Shown one piece after another: positions 54,825-64,000 of a DNA stretch of 64,000 bases. This stretch comes from Bacteroidota bacterium. GTDB lineage: Bacteria > Bacteroidota > Bacteroidia > Chitinophagales > Chitinophagaceae. Each line of letters begins with the position of its first letter. Position 1 is the stretch's first letter. The stretch is from positions 1 through 64,000 of the forward strand of contig JAKQJG010000376.1 in NCBI GenBank assembly GCA_029561305.1, in the 5' to 3' direction. A program made the translations under genes and the position numbers. A model generated the notes under the pieces. The model ran no database searches and was not told where the DNA came from. It saw only the letters and a program-made list of their open reading frames with translations.

Positions 54825-56258
54825 ATGATAAAAAATACAATGCTACTGCTGCTGGCCGTCTTTCCTGCATCCTTGTTTGCCCAGCCTGTGCCTGTTGGAA
54901 AAAAGGTGGAAGTGTATACCACGGCGGAAAATACAGACAATAAGATATCAAAAGTGGAGGGTGGCTCATTTGAAAGCAAGCCACAGCCTTTGGAGAACGA
55001 GATAACTGTATTTGTTGACCCCGGGAAAAAGTTTCAAACCTATATGGGTATCGGCGCCGCATTGACAGATGCATCTGCAGAAACTTTTTATAAAATGCCC
55101 AAAGCAAAACAGGAAGAATTACTAAAGGCTTACTTCGATAAAAAAGACGGTATTGGTTATACGGTTGCAAGAACTAATATTAATAGCTGCGATTTTAGCA
55201 GCGACATGTACACATATGTGGCAGATGGGGATGCGTCATTGAAATCTTTCAATATTGAACATGACAAAAAATATAAAATTCCTTTTATTAAAGAGGCCAC
55301 AAAAGCAGCAGGCGGTAAGCTCACTTTGTTTGCGAGCCCCTGGAGCCCGCCATCATGGATGAAGACCAACAACGACATGCTGCATGGCGGTAAGCTAAAA
55401 CCGGAATCATACAAAAGCTGGGCATTGTATTATGCAAAATTTATCAAGGCCTATGAAAAAGAAGGCATTCCGGTTTGGGGCATCTCTGTACAAAACGAAC
55501 CCATGGCAACGCAGATATGGGAAAGCTGTATTTATACAGCCGAGGAAGAGCGGGATTTTTTAAAAAATCACTTAGGGCCTACCCTTGCCAAAGAAGGACT
55601 GGCCAATAAAAAAATAATTGTGTGGGATCATAACAGGGACCTGATTTACCAGCGGGCGCAAACCTATTTCAATGATCCCGTTGCCTCAAAATATATTTGG
55701 GGTATCGGGTTTCACTGGTACGAGCCCTGGAGTGGCGGCACGCCCATGTATGATAATATGAAACTGGTAAACGAGGCATTTCCCGGTAAGAATATATTTT
55801 TTACCGAAGGCTGTGCCGAAAGTTTTACAGCTTCAGGTTATAACCGCTGGAGCCTGGGAGAAAAATACGGCAGCAATATGATCAATGATTTCAACAATGG
55901 TATGGTTGGCTTTACCGACTGGAACATTGTACTTGATGAAACAGGCGGTCCCAATCATGTCGGTAATTTTTGTTTCGCACCTGTACATGGGGACACCAAA
56001 ACAGGAGAACTCATCTATACCAATGCATATTATTATATCGGCCATTTTTCAAAATTTATTAAGCCCGGAGCAAAGCGTTTAGCCTGCAGTGTTAGCAGGA
56101 GCCAGTTTTTGGCAACCGCTTTTTTAAATCCTGATGGAAAAGTAGTAACAGTAGTGATGAACCTGGGCGATAAAGAAACGTCTTACAACTTATGGATCAA
56201 TGGCAAGGCGGCCGTATTGAAAGCGTTGCCACATTCAATTTCAACATTAATATTGTAA
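54825..56258 (+). CDS. Glycoside hydrolase family 30 (secreted)
   Basis: YMGIGAALTDASAETFYKMP; FASPWSPPSWMKTN; SVQNEPMATQIWESC; IFFTEGCAES. Confidence 0.94.
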   Translation: MIKNTMLLLLAVFPASLFAQPVPVGKKVEVYTTAENTDNKISKVEGGSFESKPQPLENEITVFVDPGKKFQTYMGIGAALTDASAETFYKMPKAKQEELLKAYFDKKDGIGYTVARTNINSCDFSSDMYTYVADGDASLKSFNIEHDKKYKIPFIKEATKAAGGKLTLFASPWSPPSWMKTNNDMLHGGKLKPESYKSWALYYAKFIKAYEKEGIPVWGISVQNEPMATQIWESCIYTAEEERDFLKNHLGPTLAKEGLANKKIIVWDHNRDLIYQRAQTYFNDPVASKYIWGIGFHWYEPWSGGTPMYDNMKLVNEAFPGKNIFFTEGCAESFTASGYNRWSLGEKYGSNMINDFNNGMVGFTDWNIVLDETGGPNHVGNFCFAPVHGDTKTGELIYTNAYYYIGHFSKFIKPGAKRLACSVSRSQFLATAFLNPDGKVVTVVMNLGDKETSYNLWINGKAAVLKALPHSISTLIL

Positions 56259-56260
56259 TC

Positions 56261-57958
56261 GTGATAAACAGCAAATTTTATATCATAGCCGGTGCGGTAC
56301 TCCAGTTGGCTTTTGGGGCAGGATGTAAAAAGAGCAAGGTTGAACCAACCCCGGTTCCACCCACGCCACCCGCTGTTTTGAAATTAAATTCTTTTGAGAT
56401 AAATGGGCAGACCGTAGCAAGGCCCGACAGGGTGCAGTATGATGTGCCGGTTAACTCAACGATCCGGCTGAAATTCAGCAAGGCGGTAAATTATTCCACC
56501 CTTGCAGGTAATATACGGTTACAGGCATATTCCACTACTGTGCCGGTTAATATTTCTTTCTCAGGAACAGACAGCTCACAAGTACTGTTGACACCTGCCA
56601 GCACACTACAGCATATTTATCCGTATTCACTTGCTGTGCTTAGTGGAACGAAGGCCAAGGATGGGTCTGCTATTGATAAACAGTATGGGCTTTCATTCAG
56701 TACCCGTATCGACTCCAGCAATAAGTTTCCTGTTGTATCAGACAGCGTACTATTGGATATCGTACAACAGCAAACATTTAAATATTTCTGGGATTATGGC
56801 CATCCGGTGAGTGGTCTTGCAAGAGAGCGCAGCAACAGCGGCAGCGAAACCGTTACTTCCGGCGGCAGCGGCTTTGGACTTATGTGTATCCCGGCGGGTA
56901 TCAACAGAAACTTTATCACAAGAAGTGAGGGATTGCAACGTATGCAGACCATTGTTGGATTCCTGAAGAATACGGCCCAGAAATTTCATGGCGCTTTTCC
57001 GCACTGGTTAAATGGTACAACCGGCACCGTTATACCCTTTAGTACAAAGGATAATGGAGCTGACCTGGTGGAGACATCTTACTTAATTGCGGGGCTGCTC
57101 ACCACACGCCAGTTTTTTAATGGGGCAGATGCAATAGAAACTGCTTTAAGATCTGATATCAACAGCATAGTTGACAATGTAGAGTGGGATTGGTTCCGGA
57201 ATGGCGGGCAAAATGTTTTGTTCTGGCACTGGAGTCCCACTTATAACTGGGAAATGAACCTCCCCATTAGAGGGTGGAATGAATGTTTGATAACTTATAT
57301 CATGGCTGCTTCATCCACCACGCATTCTATTCCGCAAGCAGTATATACCAATGGTTTCGCAAGAAATGGCGCTATGCAGAACGGAGCAGTTTATTATGGC
57401 TATAACCTGCCCTTGGGCCCGGCTAATGGAGGACCCCTGTTCTTATCGCATTACTCTTTCCTGGGCGTAAATCCCAATGGGTTAAGTGATCCCTATGCAA
57501 ACTATCAAACACAGGTTGTGAATCATACCAAGATCAATTACGAGTATTGCAAGGCCAATCCTTTAGGTTATTTTGGCTATAGCAATTCCAGTTGGGGGCT
57601 TACAGCCAGCGACGTATTTAATGGTTACAGGGCAAACTCGCCATCAGATGACCAGGGTTATATAGCCCCAACTGCTGCTCTTTCTTCTTTTCCCTACACA
57701 CCTGCTGAAAGCATGAATGCACTCAAATTTTTCTATTACACCATGGGAGATAAATTGTGGGGCGCATATGGTTTCAAAGATGCCTATACACTTAATTTTC
57801 CTCAATGGTTTGCTGATTCTTATTTAGCTATAGACCAGGGGCCGGTAGTGATCATGATAGAAAACTACAGAACCGGGCTGATATGGAATTTACTGACCAG
57901 TTGCCCCGAAGTAAAAAGTGGAATGAGAACATTAGGGTTTTCAGCACCTTACCTGTAA
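56261..57958 (+). CDS. Glucoamylase-like PF10091 / GH144-like lipoprotein with N-terminal Ig-like domain
   Basis: GTG start VINSKFYIIAGAVLQLAFGAGCKKS lipobox; TFKYFWDYGHPVSGLARERSN; SGGSGFGLMCI; DNGADLVETSYLIAGLL; WHWSPTYNWEMNLPIRGWNECLITYIMAASS; GLIWNLLTSCPEVKSG. Confidence 0.88.
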   Translation: MINSKFYIIAGAVLQLAFGAGCKKSKVEPTPVPPTPPAVLKLNSFEINGQTVARPDRVQYDVPVNSTIRLKFSKAVNYSTLAGNIRLQAYSTTVPVNISFSGTDSSQVLLTPASTLQHIYPYSLAVLSGTKAKDGSAIDKQYGLSFSTRIDSSNKFPVVSDSVLLDIVQQQTFKYFWDYGHPVSGLARERSNSGSETVTSGGSGFGLMCIPAGINRNFITRSEGLQRMQTIVGFLKNTAQKFHGAFPHWLNGTTGTVIPFSTKDNGADLVETSYLIAGLLTTRQFFNGADAIETALRSDINSIVDNVEWDWFRNGGQNVLFWHWSPTYNWEMNLPIRGWNECLITYIMAASSTTHSIPQAVYTNGFARNGAMQNGAVYYGYNLPLGPANGGPLFLSHYSFLGVNPNGLSDPYANYQTQVVNHTKINYEYCKANPLGYFGYSNSSWGLTASDVFNGYRANSPSDDQGYIAPTAALSSFPYTPAESMNALKFFYYTMGDKLWGAYGFKDAYTLNFPQWFADSYLAIDQGPVVIMIENYRTGLIWNLLTSCPEVKSGMRTLGFSAPYL

Positions 57959-58086
57959 AGTTTATGAATGAATTAATACCGGAAATATAGCGGCTGTTCA
58001 TTGCACGACTTCCAGTTGTTTTTTTCGATTATAAGAAATTACAGGAATTGACCCCTAAAAATTTACCCGTTAAGAAAAAAAAGATC

Positions 58087-58941
58087 ATGCTGCAATATGT
58101 AAAAAAATCCCTGCTACTCCTGTTGGTATGCCTGTATATTAATGCCACGGCACAGCAAGAGATAAAAGTAATGAGTTTCAATATCCGCCTGGATGTGGCA
58201 TCTGACGGCGAAAACCGCTGGGATGCAAGAAGAGATAAAGTGGCCGCTTTAATGAATTATTACGAAGCGGACTTCATTGGTGCACAGGAAGTGCAGCATC
58301 ACCAGCTGCAATATTTATTAACGGTACTCAAGCGGTACAGTTCTATCGGTGTAGGAAGGGATGATGGAAAAGAAGCCGGTGAGTATTCCAATATATTTTA
58401 CAATAAGGAAAAATTTGATGTGTTGCAACAATCAACTTTTTGGTTATCACCAACACCAGATTCAGTTTCGTTTGGCTGGAATGCTAACTGCCGAAGGGTT
58501 TGCACCTATGGGCTGTTCCAGGATAAAAAAACAAAACAAAAGCTTTGGGTTTTCAATACGCATTTCGATCATTTAGGTGACACCGCAAGATTGGAATCTG
58601 CAAAACTGATAACTGAAAAAATTCAACAGCTAACCTCAAATACGCATCCCATTATACTTACAGGTGATTTTAATTCTAAGCCAACCGAAGCCCCGGCAGT
58701 ATATATGACAAGCCACTTTAGAAGTGCAAGAGACAACAGCCAGGAAAAAGCATATGGCCCGGCAGATACCTGGAATGGTTTTGCATTTAATAAAAAGCCC
58801 GATGGTTGCATTGATTATATTTTTATGTCTCAACATTCAAGTGCCACAGTAAAAAAATTTGCCACCATCACAGATTCGTATGATATGAAATATCCTTCAG
58901 ATCATTTTCCAATTCTTGCAACGATTGTTTTAAAAAAATAA
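58087..58941 (+). CDS. Endonuclease/exonuclease/phosphatase (EEP) family hydrolase, secreted
   Basis: VMSFNIRLDVASDGENRWDARRDKVAALM; DFIGAQEVQHHQL; LTGDFNSKP; SDHFPILATI. Confidence 0.92.
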   Translation: MLQYVKKSLLLLLVCLYINATAQQEIKVMSFNIRLDVASDGENRWDARRDKVAALMNYYEADFIGAQEVQHHQLQYLLTVLKRYSSIGVGRDDGKEAGEYSNIFYNKEKFDVLQQSTFWLSPTPDSVSFGWNANCRRVCTYGLFQDKKTKQKLWVFNTHFDHLGDTARLESAKLITEKIQQLTSNTHPIILTGDFNSKPTEAPAVYMTSHFRSARDNSQEKAYGPADTWNGFAFNKKPDGCIDYIFMSQHSSATVKKFATITDSYDMKYPSDHFPILATIVLKK

Positions 58942-58945
58942 TGCC

Positions 58946-60331
58946 ATGAAATTATCAAATAACTACTCCCGGTTTTTTGTAGCGCTGGTTTTTTACTCCG
59001 CCATCGGCTTTTCTTCCTGTGCACAGGTGGCCGCTCCTCCAAAGCAGGAGAAGAAACCCACTGCACTAAAACAACTGTCAGATTCTGCCCTGCTTGATTT
59101 AGTGCAGGAGCAAACCATCAAATATTTTACCGAAGGGGCTGAGCCCGTAAGCGGTATGGCAAGAGAACGTTTTCATGTTGACAATAATTATCCCGAAAAT
59201 GATAAGCATATCATCACAAGTGGCGGCAGCGGCTTTGGGGTAATGTGCTTACTGGTGGCCATGGAACGGAAATTTATTACAAGGGAAGATGGAGTGAACC
59301 GTTTAGAAAAGATGGTTGGATTTCTTGAAAGGGCCGACAGGTTTCATGGTGCCTGGCCACATTGGTGGAATGGCGAAACAGGTAAGGTAAAACCATTCAG
59401 TAAGAAAGATAACGGCGGCGATCTGGTGGAAACATCTTTTATGCTGCAGGGGCTGCTTTGTGCAAGACAATATCTGAAAGACGGCAACGACCGGGAACAA
59501 AATCTGGCTATCAGAATGGATAAGCTTTGGAAAGATGTGGAGTTCGATTGGTACCGTAATGGCAAAAATGTACTCTACTGGCACTGGAGCCCGGAATACA
59601 ACTGGGAGATGAATTTTCCGGTTCGTGGTTATAATGAATGTTTGATAATGTATGTTTTGGCAGCATCTTCGCCAACACATGGCGTGCCTGCAGAAGTATA
59701 CCATGAAGGCTGGGCCGAAAACGGGAACATTAAATTTCCGCACAATGCCCTGGGATACCCGTTACAGTTACGTTACCAGGGAAATCCACCCAACGGAGCG
59801 CCCTTGTTCTGGTCGCACTATTCTTATTTGGGTCTTAATCCTAAAGGGCTGAAGGATCAATACACCGATTATTGGCAGGAAAATACCAGCCAAACAATGA
59901 TCAACTACAAATGGTGTGTTGATAATGTAAAAGAGTACAAGGGATATGGAAAAAACAGCTGGGGGCTCACTTCCAGTTATTCCGGTAAATTTTATGCTGG
60001 TCATGCACCCAATCCTAATGACGACCTGGGAGTAATATCACCAACTGCTGCTTTGTCTTCATTTCCTTATTCACCCGAACAGTCAATGGCTGCAATGAAA
60101 CACTGGTATTATGATATGAACAATCAACTTTGGGGACCTTTTGGTTTTTATGACGCTTTCAGCGAAACCGATAATTGGTTTCCCGTTAAATATTTAGCGA
60201 TTGACCAGGGACCCATACCAGTGATGATCGAAAACTATCGCAGCGGGTTATTATGGAATTTATTTATGAGCTGTCCCGAAGTGCAAACTGGTTTAAAAAA
60301 ACTGGGATTTGAAACACCAGCTTTGAAATAA
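58946..60331 (+). CDS. PF10091 / GH144-like lipoprotein
   Basis: Lipobox IGFSSCAQ; QTIKYFTEGAEPVSGMARERF; SGGSGFGVMCL; DNGGDLVETSFMLQGLL; HWSPEYNWEMNFPVRGYNECLIMYVLAASSP. Confidence 0.9.
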   Translation: MKLSNNYSRFFVALVFYSAIGFSSCAQVAAPPKQEKKPTALKQLSDSALLDLVQEQTIKYFTEGAEPVSGMARERFHVDNNYPENDKHIITSGGSGFGVMCLLVAMERKFITREDGVNRLEKMVGFLERADRFHGAWPHWWNGETGKVKPFSKKDNGGDLVETSFMLQGLLCARQYLKDGNDREQNLAIRMDKLWKDVEFDWYRNGKNVLYWHWSPEYNWEMNFPVRGYNECLIMYVLAASSPTHGVPAEVYHEGWAENGNIKFPHNALGYPLQLRYQGNPPNGAPLFWSHYSYLGLNPKGLKDQYTDYWQENTSQTMINYKWCVDNVKEYKGYGKNSWGLTSSYSGKFYAGHAPNPNDDLGVISPTAALSSFPYSPEQSMAAMKHWYYDMNNQLWGPFGFYDAFSETDNWFPVKYLAIDQGPIPVMIENYRSGLLWNLFMSCPEVQTGLKKLGFETPALK

Positions 60332-60360
60332 TAATTCAGTCAATTTTTTATACTATTATC

Positions 60361-62535
60361 ATGTTTCATCAACGATTGCTTTTCGTTTTTCTAACTATAT
60401 CTGCTCTGTGTACAGCACAAGAGTATGAATACAATTACAGCTTTTTCAGGAACAGCCCTGTGGCAGGTCACTATTTTTATAGCAAAGCGACAAGTACAGG
60501 CAATGCAGCGATTGAAAATATTGACCAGCGCCTTCCTGTGAGCGAAAAGATTTTTCATACTGCAGGTAATGCTTTGAAACTCCGGTATAAAAATGCAACG
60601 GGTGGAAAATGGGAAGCAACCCTGTCACATAATTCAATACGGGGACAGGATCATTTTAAAAAAGCTGCTTTCTTTTCCTGCTGGGTCTTTGTTGAAACAG
60701 CTGGTACAAAAGAAACGGATTTGCCCATCATACAGTTTATAAAGTCTGACAGCACGCTGTCTTTACCTTTTTTTCTTGCTGTACCGGACAAAAAGAAATG
60801 GCAACAGGTAAAATTATCTACATCGGTTAACAGTAACACAGGCGATGATAAAGTGAGTTTTAATGCCGGAGATATTATTGGCGTTATTTTTTCGCAGCGC
60901 ACGGGTGCCGGAGCAGGTGAGCACATTATGTACATCGACGACATCGGATTTCTTTCAACAGAAGCACCAGCCCCTGTTGCTGCTGTTCCGTTGATAGTTG
61001 ATGCTAAAGGTTATGCAAAACATATTGATATTTCATGGAAGCCGGTTACAGACGGCAACGTTCATTTAATAAATATATTCCGTTCATCTAACGGAAAAGA
61101 TTACACGAGTGTTGGTGTTCAACAACCTTACATTAACCGGTATGCTGATTATACTGGCGAAACGGGTAAGAAGTATTTTTACAAAATCAGTTATGTCAAT
61201 AGCGATTTCGCCGAGACTAAACGATCGGCACCAATTGCAGCATCTACAAGAGCAATGAGTGACGATGAATTGATGACCATGGTACAGGAAGCCAGCTTTC
61301 GCTATTACTGGGAAGCGGCAGAGCCCAGCAGCGGCCTTTCAAAAGAAAATATTCACGGCAGGCATAATATGATTGCTTCTGGTGCTTCGGGATTTGGTAT
61401 TATGGCATTGCTGGTGGGTACCGAAAGAAAATTTATAACAAGGCAACAATCCGTTGAAAGGTTTGTAAGGATTGTAAACTTTTTAGACAAAGCAGAAACA
61501 TTTCATGGTGCCTATCCGCATTTTATTGATGGAACAACAGGAATGGTGGTGCCATTTTTTGGGAAAAGGGATAATGGTGCCGACCTGGTAGAAACATCTT
61601 TCTTAATGCAGGGTTTACTCGCTGCAAGGCAATACTTTTCAGGAATTGATGCAAATGAAACATTGATCAGGAATACAATTGACAAAATATGGAAGCGGGT
61701 GGAATGGAGCTGGTTTAAACAATATCCCGACAGTAAATTTTTATACTGGCATTGGTCACCCGACCAGGAATGGGTAATTAACCACAACCTTATTGGCTGG
61801 AATGAAACGATGGTGACCTATTTGCTTGCTATAGCTTCACCAACATATGCTGTTCCGGCGAGTATGTATTATAGTGGCTGGGCTAACCAGGACAGTACTG
61901 GTCAACAATATCGCAGCAGCTGGGGACAAACTGCCGATGGCTCCATGTACAGCAATGGTAAAACCTATGGTGGAGTAAAACTGGATGTTGGCGTATCTAA
62001 TGGCGGACCGTTGTTTTTTACGCACTACTCTTATTTGGGTTACGATCCGCATGCGATCAATGACAAGTACACTAACTATTTTAAAAACAATCAAAACATA
62101 GCCCGTATTAATTACAACTATTGCGTTGAAAATCCATTGCACATTAAAGGCTATGGTGACAGCGCCTGGGGACTAACGGCAAGCGATGGCCCATTTTCAT
62201 ATTCGGCTGATGAACCGGTTAAATGGCAGGACCACAAAAAAATCACTCCCACTGGTGCCATATCGTCTTTCCCTTATCTGCCTGCAGAAGCCATGAAAGC
62301 AATAAAGAATTATTATTTTAATTACGGCAATCTTATCTGGGGGGAATACGGGTTTAAAGATTCCTTCAGTCCTGAGATGAACTGGTGTTCTGAAATTTAT
62401 ATGGGATTGAACCAGGCACCTATGACGGTTATGATAGAAAACCACCGCACCGGTCTGATCTGGAAATTATTTATGAGCAGCCCGGAAATAAAAGCAGGAT
62501 TAGAAAAATTGGCAGCGGAAACATCCAGGCAGTAA
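60361..62535 (+). CDS. PF10091 / GH144-like enzyme with N-terminal CBM-like and fibronectin-III-like regions
   Basis: C-terminal SFRYYWEAAEPSSGLSKENIHG..ASGASGFGIMALLVG...DNGADLVETSFLMQGLL...HWSPDQEWVINHNLIGWNETMVTYLLAIASP; N-terminal about 310-aa extension. Confidence 0.88.
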   Translation: MFHQRLLFVFLTISALCTAQEYEYNYSFFRNSPVAGHYFYSKATSTGNAAIENIDQRLPVSEKIFHTAGNALKLRYKNATGGKWEATLSHNSIRGQDHFKKAAFFSCWVFVETAGTKETDLPIIQFIKSDSTLSLPFFLAVPDKKKWQQVKLSTSVNSNTGDDKVSFNAGDIIGVIFSQRTGAGAGEHIMYIDDIGFLSTEAPAPVAAVPLIVDAKGYAKHIDISWKPVTDGNVHLINIFRSSNGKDYTSVGVQQPYINRYADYTGETGKKYFYKISYVNSDFAETKRSAPIAASTRAMSDDELMTMVQEASFRYYWEAAEPSSGLSKENIHGRHNMIASGASGFGIMALLVGTERKFITRQQSVERFVRIVNFLDKAETFHGAYPHFIDGTTGMVVPFFGKRDNGADLVETSFLMQGLLAARQYFSGIDANETLIRNTIDKIWKRVEWSWFKQYPDSKFLYWHWSPDQEWVINHNLIGWNETMVTYLLAIASPTYAVPASMYYSGWANQDSTGQQYRSSWGQTADGSMYSNGKTYGGVKLDVGVSNGGPLFFTHYSYLGYDPHAINDKYTNYFKNNQNIARINYNYCVENPLHIKGYGDSAWGLTASDGPFSYSADEPVKWQDHKKITPTGAISSFPYLPAEAMKAIKNYYFNYGNLIWGEYGFKDSFSPEMNWCSEIYMGLNQAPMTVMIENHRTGLIWKLFMSSPEIKAGLEKLAAETSRQ

Positions 62536-62554
62536 ATGAAAATGCCTCCACCGT

Positions 62555-63427
62555 TTATTTTTTTGCAAGAAACTCCTTTTTATACTTTACCGGGTTCATA
62601 TTATAATAGTTTAAAAACTGCCGGTTAAAATTAGAGATATTGTTGTACCCGCATTCATAACAGATATGGGTTACTGCCATATCACTTTCAATCAGCAGCT
62701 TCGCAGCCTTTTGAAGACGAAGTTCTTTTACAAATTCTGAAAAAGTTTTACGGGTACGCAGCGCAAAAAAACGGGAGAAGGCATTCGGGTTCATTTGTGC
62801 AACCATCGCCGCTTCATCCAATGTGATATTGTTTTCAAGATTGGCCACCACCCAGTTAAGCACATTGCACATGCGGGTGGATTCTTTTTCATTAAAACCC
62901 GTGTATGGCGACTGGGTGATATGGCGGCAGTCCTTTTTTGCAGCAGCTATTTCATGCAGGATTTCTACCAGGCACATCCATTTTTTTAAGCCCGAAGCAG
63001 CAACAATATCAATTAATTTTTTACTGATGGATTGATTGGTCTTGCCTGTTATTTCAATGCCATAAGCAGACTGTTCAAAAAGTTTGCTTAGCGCAGCTGC
63101 TTCTGGCAATTGCAGAAAATCATTGCCCAGTGAGGCTTCGCTAAAATGTATTACGATTGACTGTGCTCTTAATTTAGAACCATTGTCATAATACCTGTCA
63201 TCATTGCGGTAGGTATGTGGAATGTTGGAGCCTAGAAATGCAAGGTTGCCAGGCCTGAAATCTGAAATATCATCACCGATAAAGCGCTTGCCGGTGCTTT
63301 CCGTAACAAGCACAATTTCCATTTCAGGATGATAATGCCAGGGCGTGGGATAATAGTGGTAATCAAAATGTTTGACTACAAACGATTGTCCTTTTTCCTT
63401 CGGTAAATGTTCCAGTGCAGGTTTCAT
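62555..63427 (-). CDS. AraC family transcriptional regulator (cupin + HTH)
   Basis: HYHPEMEIVLVTESTGKRFIGDDISDF cupin; ITLDEAAMVAQMNPNAFSRFFALRTRKTFSEFVKELRLQKAAKLLIESDMAVTHICYECGYNNISNFNRQF double HTH. Confidence 0.95.
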   Translation of the reverse strand: MKPALEHLPKEKGQSFVVKHFDYHYYPTPWHYHPEMEIVLVTESTGKRFIGDDISDFRPGNLAFLGSNIPHTYRNDDRYYDNGSKLRAQSIVIHFSEASLGNDFLQLPEAAALSKLFEQSAYGIEITGKTNQSISKKLIDIVAASGLKKWMCLVEILHEIAAAKKDCRHITQSPYTGFNEKESTRMCNVLNWVVANLENNITLDEAAMVAQMNPNAFSRFFALRTRKTFSEFVKELRLQKAAKLLIESDMAVTHICYECGYNNISNFNRQFLNYYNMNPVKYKKEFLAKK

Positions 63428-63571
63428 CGTAAAAGATATTATTATATTATAAAGATATAAAAAATGACGTCTTTTTTGCTAAGATAGTATCATTTTGTGC
63501 TCTAATAATGGTGGTTTAACGTTTTGGGTGTAAGTACTTTTGAACAGGATTGCTCAACTTGATGATGCTAT

Positions 63572-64000
63572 ATGAATAAACAAATGCTTTTATATGCGTT
63601 GGTTTCGCTTTCACTATTGGTAAGTACCAAAAGTGCAGCGCAAAAGAAAAATAAAGTTGTTTTTGTAATTGCCGACGGCATTCCAGCCGACCTTTTAGAA
63701 CAGATTAACCTTCCCGCTTTAAAGATGATTACTAAAACCGGGGGGTACGCCCGTGCGCATGTAGGTGGTATGAAAGCAGGTTACTCAGAGACACCCACCA
63801 TCTCTGCCGTAGGATACAATAGTTTGCTCACCGGTACCTGGGTCAACAAACACAATGTATGGGGCAACGAAATAGAAGCGCCGAATTATAACTATTGGAA
63901 TATTTTCCGCCTGTTGAAAGCGCAATTTCCACAAAAGAAGACAGGCATTTACTCTACCTGGCTTGATAACAGGACAAAGTTGATAGGCAGTGATGCAAAA
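63572..64000 (+). CDS. Alkaline phosphatase family / type I phosphodiesterase protein, 3'-truncated by the window edge
   Basis: Translation from ATG 63572: MNKQMLLYALVSLSLLVSTKSAAQKKNKVVFVIADGIPADLLEQINLPALKMITKTGGYARAHVGGMKAGYSETPTISAVGYNSLLTGTWVNKHNV; signal peptide and metal-binding D/T-S pattern. Confidence 0.85.
   Translation, partial: MNKQMLLYALVSLSLLVSTKSAAQKKNKVVFVIADGIPADLLEQINLPALKMITKTGGYARAHVGGMKAGYSETPTISAVGYNSLLTGTWVNKHNVWGNEIEAPNYNYWNIFRLLKAQFPQKKTGIYSTWLDNRTKLIGSDAK

Noticed and set aside
63486-63496. AGTATCATTTT shared upstream of the phosphatase gene and at 2142-2151 upstream of the Gfo/Idh gene as a common operator
   Set aside because: A 10-11-bp AT-rich match between two places in 64 kb is expected by chance.
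1-64000. CRISPR arrays, prophage, toxin-antitoxin or classical defence systems
   Set aside because: No regularly spaced identical repeats, cas genes, integrase, phage structural genes or recognisable TA pairs were seen on either strand.

Overview
64 kb chromosomal window from a Bacteroidetes (most likely Chitinophagaceae-like) genome. Content was read from the supplied ORFs plus inspection of intergenic DNA. Main blocks: (1) 1-6.9 kb, assorted genes: MobA 3' end, Gfo/Idh/MocA oxidoreductase, HGSNAT-like acyltransferase, GH3-auxin-like protein, metallophosphoesterase. (2) 7.0-12.4 kb, a DNA-processing neighbourhood: two short SSB paralogs, DUF3820, a zinc-ribbon protein, a GxxExxY PD-(D/E)XK-like protein enclosed by a near-perfect 28-bp inverted repeat built from CACGAAT units, a Pif1-like helicase with HRDC and HTH domains, and a Uma2 protein. 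(3) 12.5-17.3 kb, a circularly permuted ATP-grasp / alpha-E / transglutaminase trio followed by CorA. (4) 21.4-38.4 kb, an Alternative Complex III (actABCDEF) plus aa3-type cytochrome oxidase supercluster, in which many gene junctions hold different short palindromic or phased repeats. (5) 38.4-40.8 kb, housekeeping genes: S1-like, ATL/MGMT-like, DUF5522, TrmB. (6) 40.9-64 kb, a glycan-utilisation locus: ECF sigma, FecR, SusC, SusD, LamG lipoprotein, heptaheme cytochrome c, FG-GAP/ASPIC-UnbV protein, two GH30, three PF10091/GH144-like proteins, EEP hydrolase, AraC regulator and the start of an alkaline-phosphatase-family gene. Most interesting candidates: the inverted-repeat-bounded GxxExxY gene, the translationally coupled heptaheme cytochrome / FG-GAP / GH30 cassette inside the SusCD locus, and several GC-rich or phased repeat families, one of which appears to supply the C-terminal codons of two proteins. 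No tRNA, rRNA, CRISPR array or transposase was recognised. Nothing was confirmed by database search.
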